In this document: one piece after another, positions 8,869-15,342 of the stretch
Layout: every line of letters starts with the position of its first letter
Position numbering within the stretch: the stretch's first letter is position 1
NCBI GenBank assembly: GCA_007130695.1
Contig: SLRZ01000173.1
Location: forward strand, 1-54,887
DNA from: Nitriliruptoraceae bacterium
GTDB lineage: Bacteria; Actinomycetota; Nitriliruptoria; Nitriliruptorales; Nitriliruptoraceae
Length of the DNA stretch: 54,887 nucleotides
Direction of reading: 5' to 3'
Notes under the pieces: generated by a model
Seen by the model: only the letters and a program-made list of their open reading frames with translations
Database searches by the model: none
What the model was told of the DNA's origin: nothing
Program-made: the position numbers and the translations under genes

Positions 8869-8890
8869 GGGAGACTCCTTCTGGCAGGGA

Positions 8891-8907
8891 TCTACTATCG
8901 CAGTAGA
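8891..8907. promoter_or_regulatory. Inverted repeat upstream of the acidic lipoprotein gene
   Basis: TCTACT-ATCGC-AGTAGA is a perfect 6-bp dyad, 22 nt upstream of the GTG at 8868. It could be an operator or a 5' UTR hairpin; no regulator is identified. Confidence 0.35.
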
Positions 8908-8960
8908 AGGTCAGGCCGAATGATACGAGGTCTGGGTGGCTACCGGTTACCCGAATCCGT

Positions 8961-8985
8961 CCCGGCGGACACTGTCCGTACCGGG
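8961..8985. terminator. Candidate terminator hairpin after the second acidic lipoprotein gene
   Basis: A bulged stem, CCCGG + GGAC / GTCC + CCGGG, lies 14 nt beyond the minus-strand stop at 8999. Its inner part, CGGAC-ACT-GTCCG, is a perfect dyad and could alternatively be an operator for the gene starting at 8868. Confidence 0.4.
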
Positions 8986-8998
8986 GACCCGGCGGGTC

Positions 8999-9241
8999 TC
9001 ACTCCTCGTCGTCCTCGTCTTCCGGTGACAGCCGGCCTTCACCGTCACCTTCGATCGCCGGCTCGCCGGTGCCGCCTTCGGCATCCTCGAGACCGTCGTC
9101 CTCCCCGCTGCCTTCGGGGTCGTCGGCAGGGGCTTCGAGCCCGTCGGGGTCCGGGGAGATCTCCTGGTCGGATTCGCATCCAGCCAGCAGCAACCCGGTC
9201 GCCGCGACGGCGACGCTGAGTGCGCGTCCTGGGTGGTGCAC
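8999..9241 (-). CDS. Small acidic Glu/Asp-rich lipoprotein
   Basis: Predicted 80-residue protein. A short basic N-terminus (MHHPGRA) is followed by a hydrophobic segment and the lipobox LLAGC (Cys22), then about 58 residues dominated by Glu, Asp, Gly and Pro, ending in DEDDEE. It is predicted to be a lipid-anchored surface protein with an acidic disordered tail. GTG 9241 has AGGAG 6 nt upstream. The architecture matches the neighbouring 71-residue protein, but the tail composition differs (Glu/Pro against Asp/Asn), so an old duplication or convergent architecture is possible. The function is unknown. Confidence 0.75.
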   Translation of the reverse strand: MHHPGRALSVAVAATGLLLAGCESDQEISPDPDGLEAPADDPEGSGEDDGLEDAEGGTGEPAIEGDGEGRLSPEDEDDEE

Positions 9242-9268
9242 GATCTGCTCCTGGGGGGACGCCGGCCG

Positions 9269-9296
9269 GTCGGTGCCGGTGCTTGATGGCACCGAC
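9269..9296. promoter_or_regulatory. Long inverted repeat upstream of the Glu-rich lipoprotein gene
   Basis: GTCGGTGCC and GGCACCGAC form perfect 9-bp arms around a 10-nt spacer, 27 nt upstream of the GTG at 9241. This is either an operator for a dimeric regulator or a hairpin in the leader mRNA. Confidence 0.4.
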
Positions 9297-9405
9297 GCCG
9301 TCACCGGCGATCGGGAGCTGCCCATGGTAGGAACGCACCGGCGCCCGGAGCCTTCAGGGGCCGTCCGTGCGGACACCTTCCTGCCCGTGCTCCCCACGGC
9401 CTCGT

Positions 9406-10143
9406 TCAACGTGTGCGGGTCCAGTTCTCCAACGGCCACTCGAGCCGCTCCAGCAGGGTCTCGAGGTGCCTGGCCGTGCGCAGGGCCGTTGCCCGGCGCT
9501 GCGGACTGGGAACCAGGGTCGAACGCAGCATCGTCGTGCTCGAGCCCCGCAGGCGGAGCCAGTCGCCCTGCAGGGGCAGGCGGTCCAGTGCTCTGCGGGC
9601 CCGGCGGTGCGCCCCCACCACCTCGACCGCGACGACCGGGCGTCGGCGGTCGTCGCGCTCCGCCCGGATGCTCAGCTGGGCGGTCAGATCCGGGGAGAGC
9701 TTCGAGGCCACGCGGTTGAGACGCGAGCCCGGCGCGCGGCTTGTGGCCCCCAACGGACGGACCAGGGCCTCGTCGCCGCCCGCGAGGTGCCTCGCCACGA
9801 GATCCCGGGACAGCACCGACTGCACCGGCGGCTCCGGTGCGTCCCAGTCCACGGCCGTCTCGTCGACCGGGGTGGTGTCGACGTACTGGTCGCCGCGCCA
9901 CTGGGCACCGGACCGCGACGGGCGACCGCGGACGACGCGGTCGGGCGCCGGCACCGGGCTGTCCGACTCGAGCAGGGCCTCCACCGCCAGGCGGAGCCGG
10001 TGGAAGGTCGCTGGATCGCCGCCCACGTCGGGGTGGTGGCGGCGGGCGAGCTGACGGTAGGCACGCTTGATCGCCGGCTGCTGGGCCGACGGGGGGAGGT
10101 CGAGCAGCTGCAGGGCCTCCTCGCGACTCGGCACGTCTGCCAC
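9406..10143 (-). CDS. J-domain (DnaJ-like) co-chaperone protein
   Basis: Protein of 245 residues with an N-terminal J domain (about 6-65) containing the HPD tripeptide (His37-Pro38-Asp39) needed to stimulate a DnaK-type ATPase. There is no Gly/Phe-rich region and no zinc-finger, so it is not a canonical DnaJ; the C-terminal 170 residues are Arg/Asp-rich and not recognised. It probably recruits DnaK to a specialised client. GTG 10143 is chosen because GAGG lies 7 nt upstream and the J domain begins right after it. A TATCCT hexamer at 10198-10193 (minus) is a possible -10. It diverges from the SCO6745-family gene. Confidence 0.82.
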   Translation of the reverse strand: MADVPSREEALQLLDLPPSAQQPAIKRAYRQLARRHHPDVGGDPATFHRLRLAVEALLESDSPVPAPDRVVRGRPSRSGAQWRGDQYVDTTPVDETAVDWDAPEPPVQSVLSRDLVARHLAGGDEALVRPLGATSRAPGSRLNRVASKLSPDLTAQLSIRAERDDRRRPVVAVEVVGAHRRARRALDRLPLQGDWLRLRGSSTTMLRSTLVPSPQRRATALRTARHLETLLERLEWPLENWTRTR

Positions 10144-10266
10144 CGGTTCGCCTCGCCTCTGTGCTCGGTGCGGTCTGCTCTCGTCCGGCGAGAGGATAGG
10201 GCGTCGCGGACGCCGGCCGCGCCCCGTGCCGCCTACGGTGGGCCATCGTCGACGAAGGGAACGCCG

Positions 10267-11193
10267 GTGCAGGCGCAACTGTTGGACACCACGGCCGAAG
10301 AACGTGAACTCGCCCGGCGGGCCTGGAGCCACCTCGAGGTCGTCCATGCGGTGGGCATCTTCGGACCCGACGTCATGGAGGCCCACGGCGAGGCAGGTAT
10401 CGAGGACCCCATCTCCGGCTACGTGGCCGCCCGCGTCGCCCCGGTCGGCGCCGTGGGCCCGGAGGTCGCGGCCGCCCTCTTCCACAGCTTCGCGCCGGCA
10501 GCGATGCGCCGGGCCCTGCCCGCCACCTGGGAGCTGATGTCCCCCGCGCAACTGATCGAGGTGACCCGACGCGCGGCGGGCGACGTCCTGGGCCGTCTCG
10601 GCGAGGGCCTCGAGGACGAGGTCGCGCGTGCCGCGGAGCTCGCCCGGGAGGCGAGCCTGTTCCACCCGGTCGAGGGCCGGGCCCTGGCCGCGGGGCGTTC
10701 GGCGCTGTCCTGGCCCGGCGAGGAGCACCAGCTGTTGTGGGAGGCCGCGACGCGGATCCGTGAGTCGCGTGGCGACGGGCACGTCGCCTGCCTGGTGGCC
10801 GCCGGCCTGGACGGCGTGGAGGCCCACCTGACGGTCGCCGGCGACACCGACGAGGCCCGGGCGTTCCTCAAGGGCCTGCAGGGTTGGAGCGACCCGGAGT
10901 GGGAGGCGGCGGTGGACCGGCTGCGGGCCCGCGGCCTGCTCGACGGCGACGGGGCGCTGACCGAGGCGGGCCGTCAGCTGCGTGACGGCCTCGAGGCCCA
11001 CACCGACGCTCTGGCCGCGCCACCCTGGCGTCGGCTCGGCCCGGAATCGACCGAGCAGCTGATCGAGGCCCTGCAGCCGATCGTGTACCGGATCCTGGAC
11101 GCGGAGATCCTGCCCATGCCGATCTTCGCGGGCAAGACGATCGATCCGAGGGGCCCCGGTTCGCCCGAGGCGCACGGCACGCCGGACCCGTAG
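10267..11193 (+). CDS. SCO6745-family protein (helix-rich, MarR-like C-terminus)
   Basis: Protein of 308 residues matching the actinobacterial SCO6745 family: N-terminal AWSHLEVVHAVGIFGPDV and GYVAARVAPVGAVGPEV segments, and a C-terminal part (WEAAVDRLRARGLLDGDGALTEAGRQ) that reads like a winged-helix module. The biochemical role of the family is unknown. GTG 10267 is weakly supported by GAAGGGA upstream and by a TACGGT hexamer at 10234-10239. Its TAG stop (11191-11193) forms the first half of the TAGACT hexamer that I propose as -10 of the metal-transport operon. Confidence 0.75.
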   Translation: MQAQLLDTTAEERELARRAWSHLEVVHAVGIFGPDVMEAHGEAGIEDPISGYVAARVAPVGAVGPEVAAALFHSFAPAAMRRALPATWELMSPAQLIEVTRRAAGDVLGRLGEGLEDEVARAAELAREASLFHPVEGRALAAGRSALSWPGEEHQLLWEAATRIRESRGDGHVACLVAAGLDGVEAHLTVAGDTDEARAFLKGLQGWSDPEWEAAVDRLRARGLLDGDGALTEAGRQLRDGLEAHTDALAAPPWRRLGPESTEQLIEALQPIVYRILDAEILPMPIFAGKTIDPRGPGSPEAHGTPDP

Positions 11194-11216
11194 ACTGACT
11201 GCGAACTCTTCGCAGC
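11191..11216 (+). promoter_or_regulatory. Promoter -10 and operator of the znuCB-type operon
   Basis: TAGACT (11191-11196) is followed after 3 nt by a perfect 7-3-7 dyad, CTGCGAA-CTC-TTCGCAG (11199-11215), 16 nt before the ATG at 11232. The same hexamer-plus-dyad arrangement recurs before the binding-protein gene (12952-12977). The position just downstream of -10 fits repression by a metal sensor. No -35 is recognisable. Confidence 0.6.
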
Positions 11217-11231
11217 AGTCCGGAGCTCTCG

Positions 11232-12044
11232 ATGTCGCGCACGGCCGCACTCCACCTCGCCGGCGCGACCGTGGGCTACGGCGCGCGGCCGGTGCTGGTC
11301 GACCTCGACCTCGAGGTCGAGCGGGGTGAGCTGGTGGGTGTGGTGGGCCCCAGCGGGTCGGGCAAGACGACCCTGCTGCGCCTGATCACGGGCCAGGCGC
11401 CCCGCCACCACGGTCGGGTCGAGGTGCTCGGGTCGGCCCTGCCGCGTCAGGGCGCGCCGCGGGGCGTGGGGTACGTCCCGCAGCTCGAGGGCATCGACTG
11501 GGACTTCCCGTTGACGGTCACCCAGGTCGTGCTCCTCGGTAGCGCCGCCGACAGCCGGCGCCTGCCGTGGTTCAGCCGCGCGGAGCGGCGGCACGCGGCC
11601 CTGCTGCTGGAACGGCTCGGGATGGAGGGCCTCGAGGACCGCCACATCCGCGAGCTCTCGGGCGGGCAGCAGCAGCGGATGTTCCTGGCGCGGGCACTCG
11701 CCCGGCGCTGTGAGCTGCTGGTGCTCGACGAGCCGACCAACGGGGTCGACCTCGCGACCCGCCGGGACATCCTGGGCCTCCTCGGCGAACTCGTCGACGA
11801 CGGCCTGACGATCCTGCTCACCACCCACGACCTCAACTTCGTCGCCGCGCACCTGCCGCGGATCGTGTGCCTCAACGGAGGCGTCACGGCGGACGGCGAC
11901 CCCAGGTCCGTCCTCGACCCGGCCGTCCTCGAGGCGACCTACGGCACGCCGATGCGGGTGGTCCACGACCGGGGGATGGTGGTGGTCGTCGACGCCGAGC
12001 CGGTGATGGGCGCGGAGCGGGCGCTGACGGCCGAGGACGCCTAG
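11232..12044 (+). CDS. znuC: Zn/Mn-type ABC transporter ATP-binding protein
   Basis: ATPase subunit of a metal ABC importer, 270 residues. It has Walker A GPSGSGKTT (about 39-47), signature LSGGQQQRMF, Walker B LLVLDEP and the switch His in TTHDLNF. Gene order ATPase-permease-binding protein and the His-rich partner at 12993 point to zinc (or manganese) uptake across the cytoplasmic membrane. ATG 11232 follows a CGGAG element. Its TAG stop directly abuts the ATG of the permease gene, so the two are translationally coupled. A dyad operator lies in its promoter. Zinc over manganese is inference from the His-rich loop of the binding protein. Confidence 0.9.
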   Translation: MSRTAALHLAGATVGYGARPVLVDLDLEVERGELVGVVGPSGSGKTTLLRLITGQAPRHHGRVEVLGSALPRQGAPRGVGYVPQLEGIDWDFPLTVTQVVLLGSAADSRRLPWFSRAERRHAALLLERLGMEGLEDRHIRELSGGQQQRMFLARALARRCELLVLDEPTNGVDLATRRDILGLLGELVDDGLTILLTTHDLNFVAAHLPRIVCLNGGVTADGDPRSVLDPAVLEATYGTPMRVVHDRGMVVVVDAEPVMGAERALTAEDA

Positions 12045-12959
12045 ATGGCCGCCTGGTTCAGCGACCCGTTCGCCTACACGTTCTTCACCCGGGCCATGAT
12101 CGCCGGTGTGCTGGTGGGCGCGCTGTGCGGATCGCTCAGCGTGTTCATCGTCCTGCGGCGGATGAGCTACATCGGTCACGGCCTCGCCCACGCGGTGCTC
12201 GGCGGGGTGGCGGTTGGCCTGGTGCTCGGCCAGGGGATGTACGTGGGGGCGGTGGTCGCCACCCTGCTCGCCGCGCTGCTGATCGACCGGGTCTCGCGCC
12301 GGCGTGGGCTGCACGCGGACGCGGCGATCGGCATCGTCACCACGGCCATCTTCGCGGTCGGGGTGGCGACCCTGTCGATGTCGCCTGCGCGGATCAACGT
12401 CGAGGCGGTGCTGTTCGGCAACATCCTGGGCGTCAGGACGTCGGACCTCTGGGTGGTCGGCGGGGTCGGCCTCGTACTGCTCGTGACCCTCGTGACCGCC
12501 TACAAGCGCCTGGTCTTCGCCACCTTCGACCCCGAGGTCGCGGCCGTCCACGGGGTCCGGGTCGGGGCGAGCGAGGTCGTGTTCAACCTGCTCACGGCCG
12601 CGGTGGTCGTGGCCAGCGTGCGGGTGCTCGGGGTGCTGCTGATCGCCGCGGCGGTCGTGATCCCCGGCGCCTTCGCGCGGCTGGTGAGCCGGTCGCTCGG
12701 CGCGATGCTCGCCATCGCCACGGCCGTGGGTGTCGGCAGCAGCATCGTCGGTCTCTACGCCAGCTACCACGCCGACGTCCCCAGCGGGCCGGCCATCGTG
12801 CTCACGGCGAGTGCCGTGTTCCTGGTGGGCTTCGTGGTGTCGGCCACCGTCCGCGGGGTGGGCACCGCACGTCTGCGTCGGCCCGGTCCCCGTCGGCGTG
12901 CGCCGCGTGACGACGACGCGGCACGGGACCGGGACGACGCGGAGCATCTGCTAGCCTAA
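12045..12959 (+). CDS. znuB: Metal ABC transporter permease (ABC-3 family)
   Basis: Integral membrane subunit of 304 residues with about eight hydrophobic helices. It has the ABC-3 marks VLRRMSYIGHGLAHAVLGG near the N-terminus and the GVLLIAAAVVIPGAFARL segment, which in this family contacts the ATPase. The C-terminus is a short Arg/Asp-rich cytosolic tail. The start is immediately after the ATPase stop with no gap. The TAA stop overlaps the promoter/operator of the following binding-protein gene, so that gene can also be transcribed separately. Confidence 0.9.
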   Translation: MAAWFSDPFAYTFFTRAMIAGVLVGALCGSLSVFIVLRRMSYIGHGLAHAVLGGVAVGLVLGQGMYVGAVVATLLAALLIDRVSRRRGLHADAAIGIVTTAIFAVGVATLSMSPARINVEAVLFGNILGVRTSDLWVVGGVGLVLLVTLVTAYKRLVFATFDPEVAAVHGVRVGASEVVFNLLTAAVVVASVRVLGVLLIAAAVVIPGAFARLVSRSLGAMLAIATAVGVGSSIVGLYASYHADVPSGPAIVLTASAVFLVGFVVSATVRGVGTARLRRPGPRRRAPRDDDAARDRDDAEHLLA

Positions 12960-12977
12960 TTGCGACCTGTTCGCAAT
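12952..12977 (+). promoter_or_regulatory. Second promoter -10 and operator, upstream of the metal-binding protein gene
   Basis: TAGCCT (12952-12957) is followed after 3 nt by TGCGA of the perfect 7-5-7 dyad ATTGCGACCTGTTCGCAAT (12959-12977). It shares TGCGA..CT.TTCGCA and the exact spacing with the site at 11191-11216. It overlaps the end of the permease gene. Confidence 0.6.
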
Positions 12978-12992
12978 AAAAGGCCGGTCATC

Positions 12993-14123
12993 GTGGTCTC
13001 CCTCCAGTCTCCGACACGTGGCGCCACCGGGGCCCGCATTCCCGCGCTGCTGGCGTGTCTCGTCCTGCTGCTCGTGGCCTGCGGGGGAGCGTCTGATCCC
13101 GACCCGGAATCGGACGCTGTGGAGCAGGACGACGCATCCGACGACGATGACGCGACGGATGAGCAGCCCGAGCCCGAGGTGCACCTGAGCGTGGTCGCGA
13201 AGCTCGCGCCGATCGCGGATCTGGTCGAGATGGTCGGCGGCCCACGGGTCGAGGTCGACGCCCTCGTGCCCCCGGGGGCGGACTCGCACACCTACGAGCC
13301 CCGACCGAGCGACCTGGCCCGGCTCGCCGACGCCGACGTGTTCATCGGCGTCGGACTCGACCTCAACGTCGGCTCCCTGTCGCTGGCCCGGGACCACCTG
13401 CCCGAGGACCGGGTGGTGCTGCTGGGGGAGCGCTACCTCCACGACGACGACCTCGTGTTCGACCACGTCCACGACAACGGTCACTCGCACGGGGACGATG
13501 GGCATTCGCACGGGGACGATGGGCACTCGCACGAGGACGACGACCACCGCCACGACGGCGACGGCGAGGCGGGCCCGAACCCCCACGTCTGGACCAGTCT
13601 CGACAACGCCGCGATCCTGGTCGAGGGCATCGGCGAGACCCTCGCCGACCTCGACGCCGGGCACGCGGAGGAGTACCGCGAGGCCGCCCGGGAGGCCAGG
13701 ACCCGCATCGAGGAGCTCGCGGACGAGGTCACGAGCGCGGCGGCCACGATCCCGGAGGAGAACCGCACCCTGGTCGTCTACCACGACGCCTGGACCTATT
13801 TCGCCCGGGACAACGGGCTGGAGATGGTGACGGCGGTCCAGCCCTCGGACTACGCGGAGCCGTCGGCCGGCGCCGTGCGCGACGTCATCGACCTGGTGCG
13901 GGAGCACGACGTGCCCGCGCTGTTCGGCAGCGAGGTCTTCCCGAGCGAGGTCATGGAGACCATCGGCGAGGAGGCCGGTGCCGAGTACGTCGGGGAGTTG
14001 GCCGACGACGTGCTCCCGGGGGAGCCCGGTGATCCCGAGCACAGCTATCTGGGGCTCATGCGCCGCAACGCGGTGCTGATCGTCGACCACCTCGGCGGTG
14101 ACGCCGACGGGCTGCGCGACTGA
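12993..14123 (+). CDS. znuA: Zinc-type metal ABC transporter substrate-binding lipoprotein
   Basis: Cluster A-I solute-binding protein of 376 residues. A signal peptide ends in the lipobox LVAC, followed by an acidic linker and the mature ZnuA/MntC-like fold (VVAKLAPIADLVEMVGG start, HTYEP metal-ligand segment, NPHVW segment). Between these a His-rich loop has three tandem GHSHxDD units (DNA repeat at 13479-13541), typical of zinc-specific members. GTG 12993 is chosen; a TTG at 12960 lies within the operator. A-rich AAAAGG lies upstream. It is probably expressed both from the operon promoter and from its own operator-controlled promoter. Confidence 0.9.
   Translation: MVSLQSPTRGATGARIPALLACLVLLLVACGGASDPDPESDAVEQDDASDDDDATDEQPEPEVHLSVVAKLAPIADLVEMVGGPRVEVDALVPPGADSHTYEPRPSDLARLADADVFIGVGLDLNVGSLSLARDHLPEDRVVLLGERYLHDDDLVFDHVHDNGHSHGDDGHSHGDDGHSHEDDDHRHDGDGEAGPNPHVWTSLDNAAILVEGIGETLADLDAGHAEEYREAAREARTRIEELADEVTSAAATIPEENRTLVVYHDAWTYFARDNGLEMVTAVQPSDYAEPSAGAVRDVIDLVREHDVPALFGSEVFPSEVMETIGEEAGAEYVGELADDVLPGEPGDPEHSYLGLMRRNAVLIVDHLGGDADGLRD
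13479..13541 (+). repeat. Three tandem 21-nt repeats in the His-rich loop of the metal-binding protein
   Basis: Three consecutive in-frame 21-nt units (13479-13499, 13500-13520, 13521-13541) encode GHSHGDD, GHSHGDD and GHSHEDD. The units differ at a few bases only, so the loop probably expanded recently by slippage or unequal crossover, adding metal-buffering histidines. Confidence 0.8.
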
Positions 14124-14138
14124 CGGGTGCGTGGCGGC

Positions 14139-14164
14139 GGGCCGGCGACGAACGCCACCGGCCC
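14139..14164. terminator. Candidate bidirectional terminator between convergent genes
   Basis: GGGCCGG and CCGGCCC form a 7-bp stem around a 12-nt loop within the 48-nt gap between the metal-binding protein gene and the convergent DUF3618-type gene. There is no U-run. Confidence 0.4.
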
Positions 14165-14171
14165 GGTGGGG

Positions 14172-14594
14172 TCAACCCCAGGCGTCCTCGCCGCTGCCGC
14201 CGGCGCCGGAGAACCGCGTCCAGATCGCCACGCCGAGGGCCGCGAGGGCGACGACGAGCCCGATACGGCCGTACGGGGAGCTGACCTCTTCGTTCCGCAC
14301 CCGCAGGGCGGCCTCGGGCAGGGCGCGGGCCAGCGCCTCGGCCTGGCGCTGCGCCTCCTTCTCCCGCGCCTTGGTGGCGGAGCGCCGCTGGAAGGCGATC
14401 GCGCCCGCGCCCAGCGTCGCCAGGCCTGCGGCCGCCGCGCCGCCGTAGGTCTTGGCCTGTGCCGTGAGCTTCTCGGACGGGGGCAGTCGGGCCTCGAGGG
14501 CCCGCAGGTCCTGGTCCATACGCCCGCGGATCGCGCGCGCCTGCTTGGCGGCCTCCTCGGGGTCGGCCGCGGGCACGGGGTCTGGTTGCTCCAT
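14172..14594 (-). CDS. DUF3618-like small membrane protein
   Basis: Protein of 140 residues. The N-terminal helical region (PEEAAKQARAIRGRMDQDLRALEARL) resembles DUF3618 repeats. It is followed by a Gly/Ala-rich hydrophobic segment (about 57-75), a charged helix and a C-terminal transmembrane helix (RIGLVVALAALGVAIW). The function is unknown. ATG 14594 is chosen because GAGGTGAG lies directly upstream and its position, two bases after the stop of the preceding holin-like gene, implies translational coupling. The DUF3618/phage-holin-family pairing is common in actinobacteria, where the pair is thought to act at the envelope. Confidence 0.72.
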   Translation of the reverse strand: MEQPDPVPAADPEEAAKQARAIRGRMDQDLRALEARLPPSEKLTAQAKTYGGAAAAGLATLGAGAIAFQRRSATKAREKEAQRQAEALARALPEAALRVRNEEVSSPYGRIGLVVALAALGVAIWTRFSGAGGSGEDAWG

Positions 14595-14596
14595 GC

Positions 14597-15034
14597 TCAC
14601 CTCTGCACCTGTCCCTTCAACCACTCGACGGTCCGTTCGAGCTCCGCCTTGGTCCGCTCCGGCGCGTTCGGCGGGTTGGTCGCCTTCTTCTTGGCCACGA
14701 CCAGGGCCACGACGGCGACCAGGGTGTAGAGGCCCGTGACGATGAGCCAGGCGGCCCAGGCGGGCAGCACCAGCTCGAGCGCCTTCGCGCCGGTCACGCC
14801 GGCGAAGGCGAGGATGAACAACCCGAAGACGGCCCCCACCACCACGGACGCCAGGGCGATCGCCCGGGCGACCACGATCTCGGTGAGCTCGAGCTTCGCC
14901 AGCTCGAGTTCCTTCTTGACGAGCAACTGGCTGTTCTCCGCCAGGGACCGCACGATGTCGACGGTGGAGCGGGGGTCGACGCTCTCGGGTCCCACCGCGG
15001 GCGGTGCCACGTCGGGGCGGCGTGGTTCGGCCAC
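14597..15034 (-). CDS. Phage-holin-family (actinobacterial holin superfamily III, DUF1469) membrane protein
   Basis: Protein of 145 residues. The N-terminal amphipathic helix (STVDIVRSLAENSQLLVKKELELAKLEL) is typical of the family, and two transmembrane helices follow (about 55-80 and 88-112) with a charged C-terminus. Despite the family name, these chromosomal proteins are housekeeping envelope proteins of unknown role; no prophage genes are near. GTG 15034 has AGGAGG 8 nt upstream, and TAGGGT on the minus strand at 15073-15068 is a possible -10. It heads a two-gene operon with the DUF3618-like gene. Confidence 0.82.
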   Translation of the reverse strand: MAEPRRPDVAPPAVGPESVDPRSTVDIVRSLAENSQLLVKKELELAKLELTEIVVARAIALASVVVGAVFGLFILAFAGVTGAKALELVLPAWAAWLIVTGLYTLVAVVALVVAKKKATNPPNAPERTKAELERTVEWLKGQVQR

Positions 15035-15342
15035 GAGTACTGCCTCCTGGAAAGGATGTCGCTACTCACCCTAGGGCACCGGTCGCGCGCGCCGGCCTGA
15101 CCGTCGGGACGGATCGGCGACCTCCGGCCCCGTTCGTCCGCCGCCCGGTCCCCGGCCCGGGAGGGTCCGCGCGGGGGAGGGGCCCGGGGGTTGGCAGCCG
15201 CAGCCGACGAGTGCCAGCCCGGTACCATCGGGCGCTGGACGCGCGACCCAGGCCCCCCGGCGGCCGCAGCGAGAAGCCGTCGCCGGATCCGGCGTGCGTC
15301 CACGCCAGGTCCGGTCCGAGCGTGCGCAGGAGGTGAGCTGCC
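15035..15342. other. Intergenic region, divergent promoters (308 nt)
   Basis: GC-rich intergenic region between the holin-like gene and hrcA. It holds the minus-strand TAGGGT (-10 candidate, 15073-15068), a plus-strand TACCAT (15223-15228) as a possible hrcA -10, and the hrcA ribosome-binding site AGGAGGTGAG (15328-15337). I see no CIRCE element (TTAGCACTC-N9-GAGTGCTAA), no tRNA and no further gene. Confidence 0.5.

Noticed and set aside
14597-15034. Holin-like gene as evidence for a prophage
   Set aside because: This family is chromosomal in most actinobacteria and no other phage gene is nearby.
15035-15342. CIRCE operator upstream of hrcA
   Set aside because: I looked for TTAGCACTC-N9-GAGTGCTAA and related forms and found none here.
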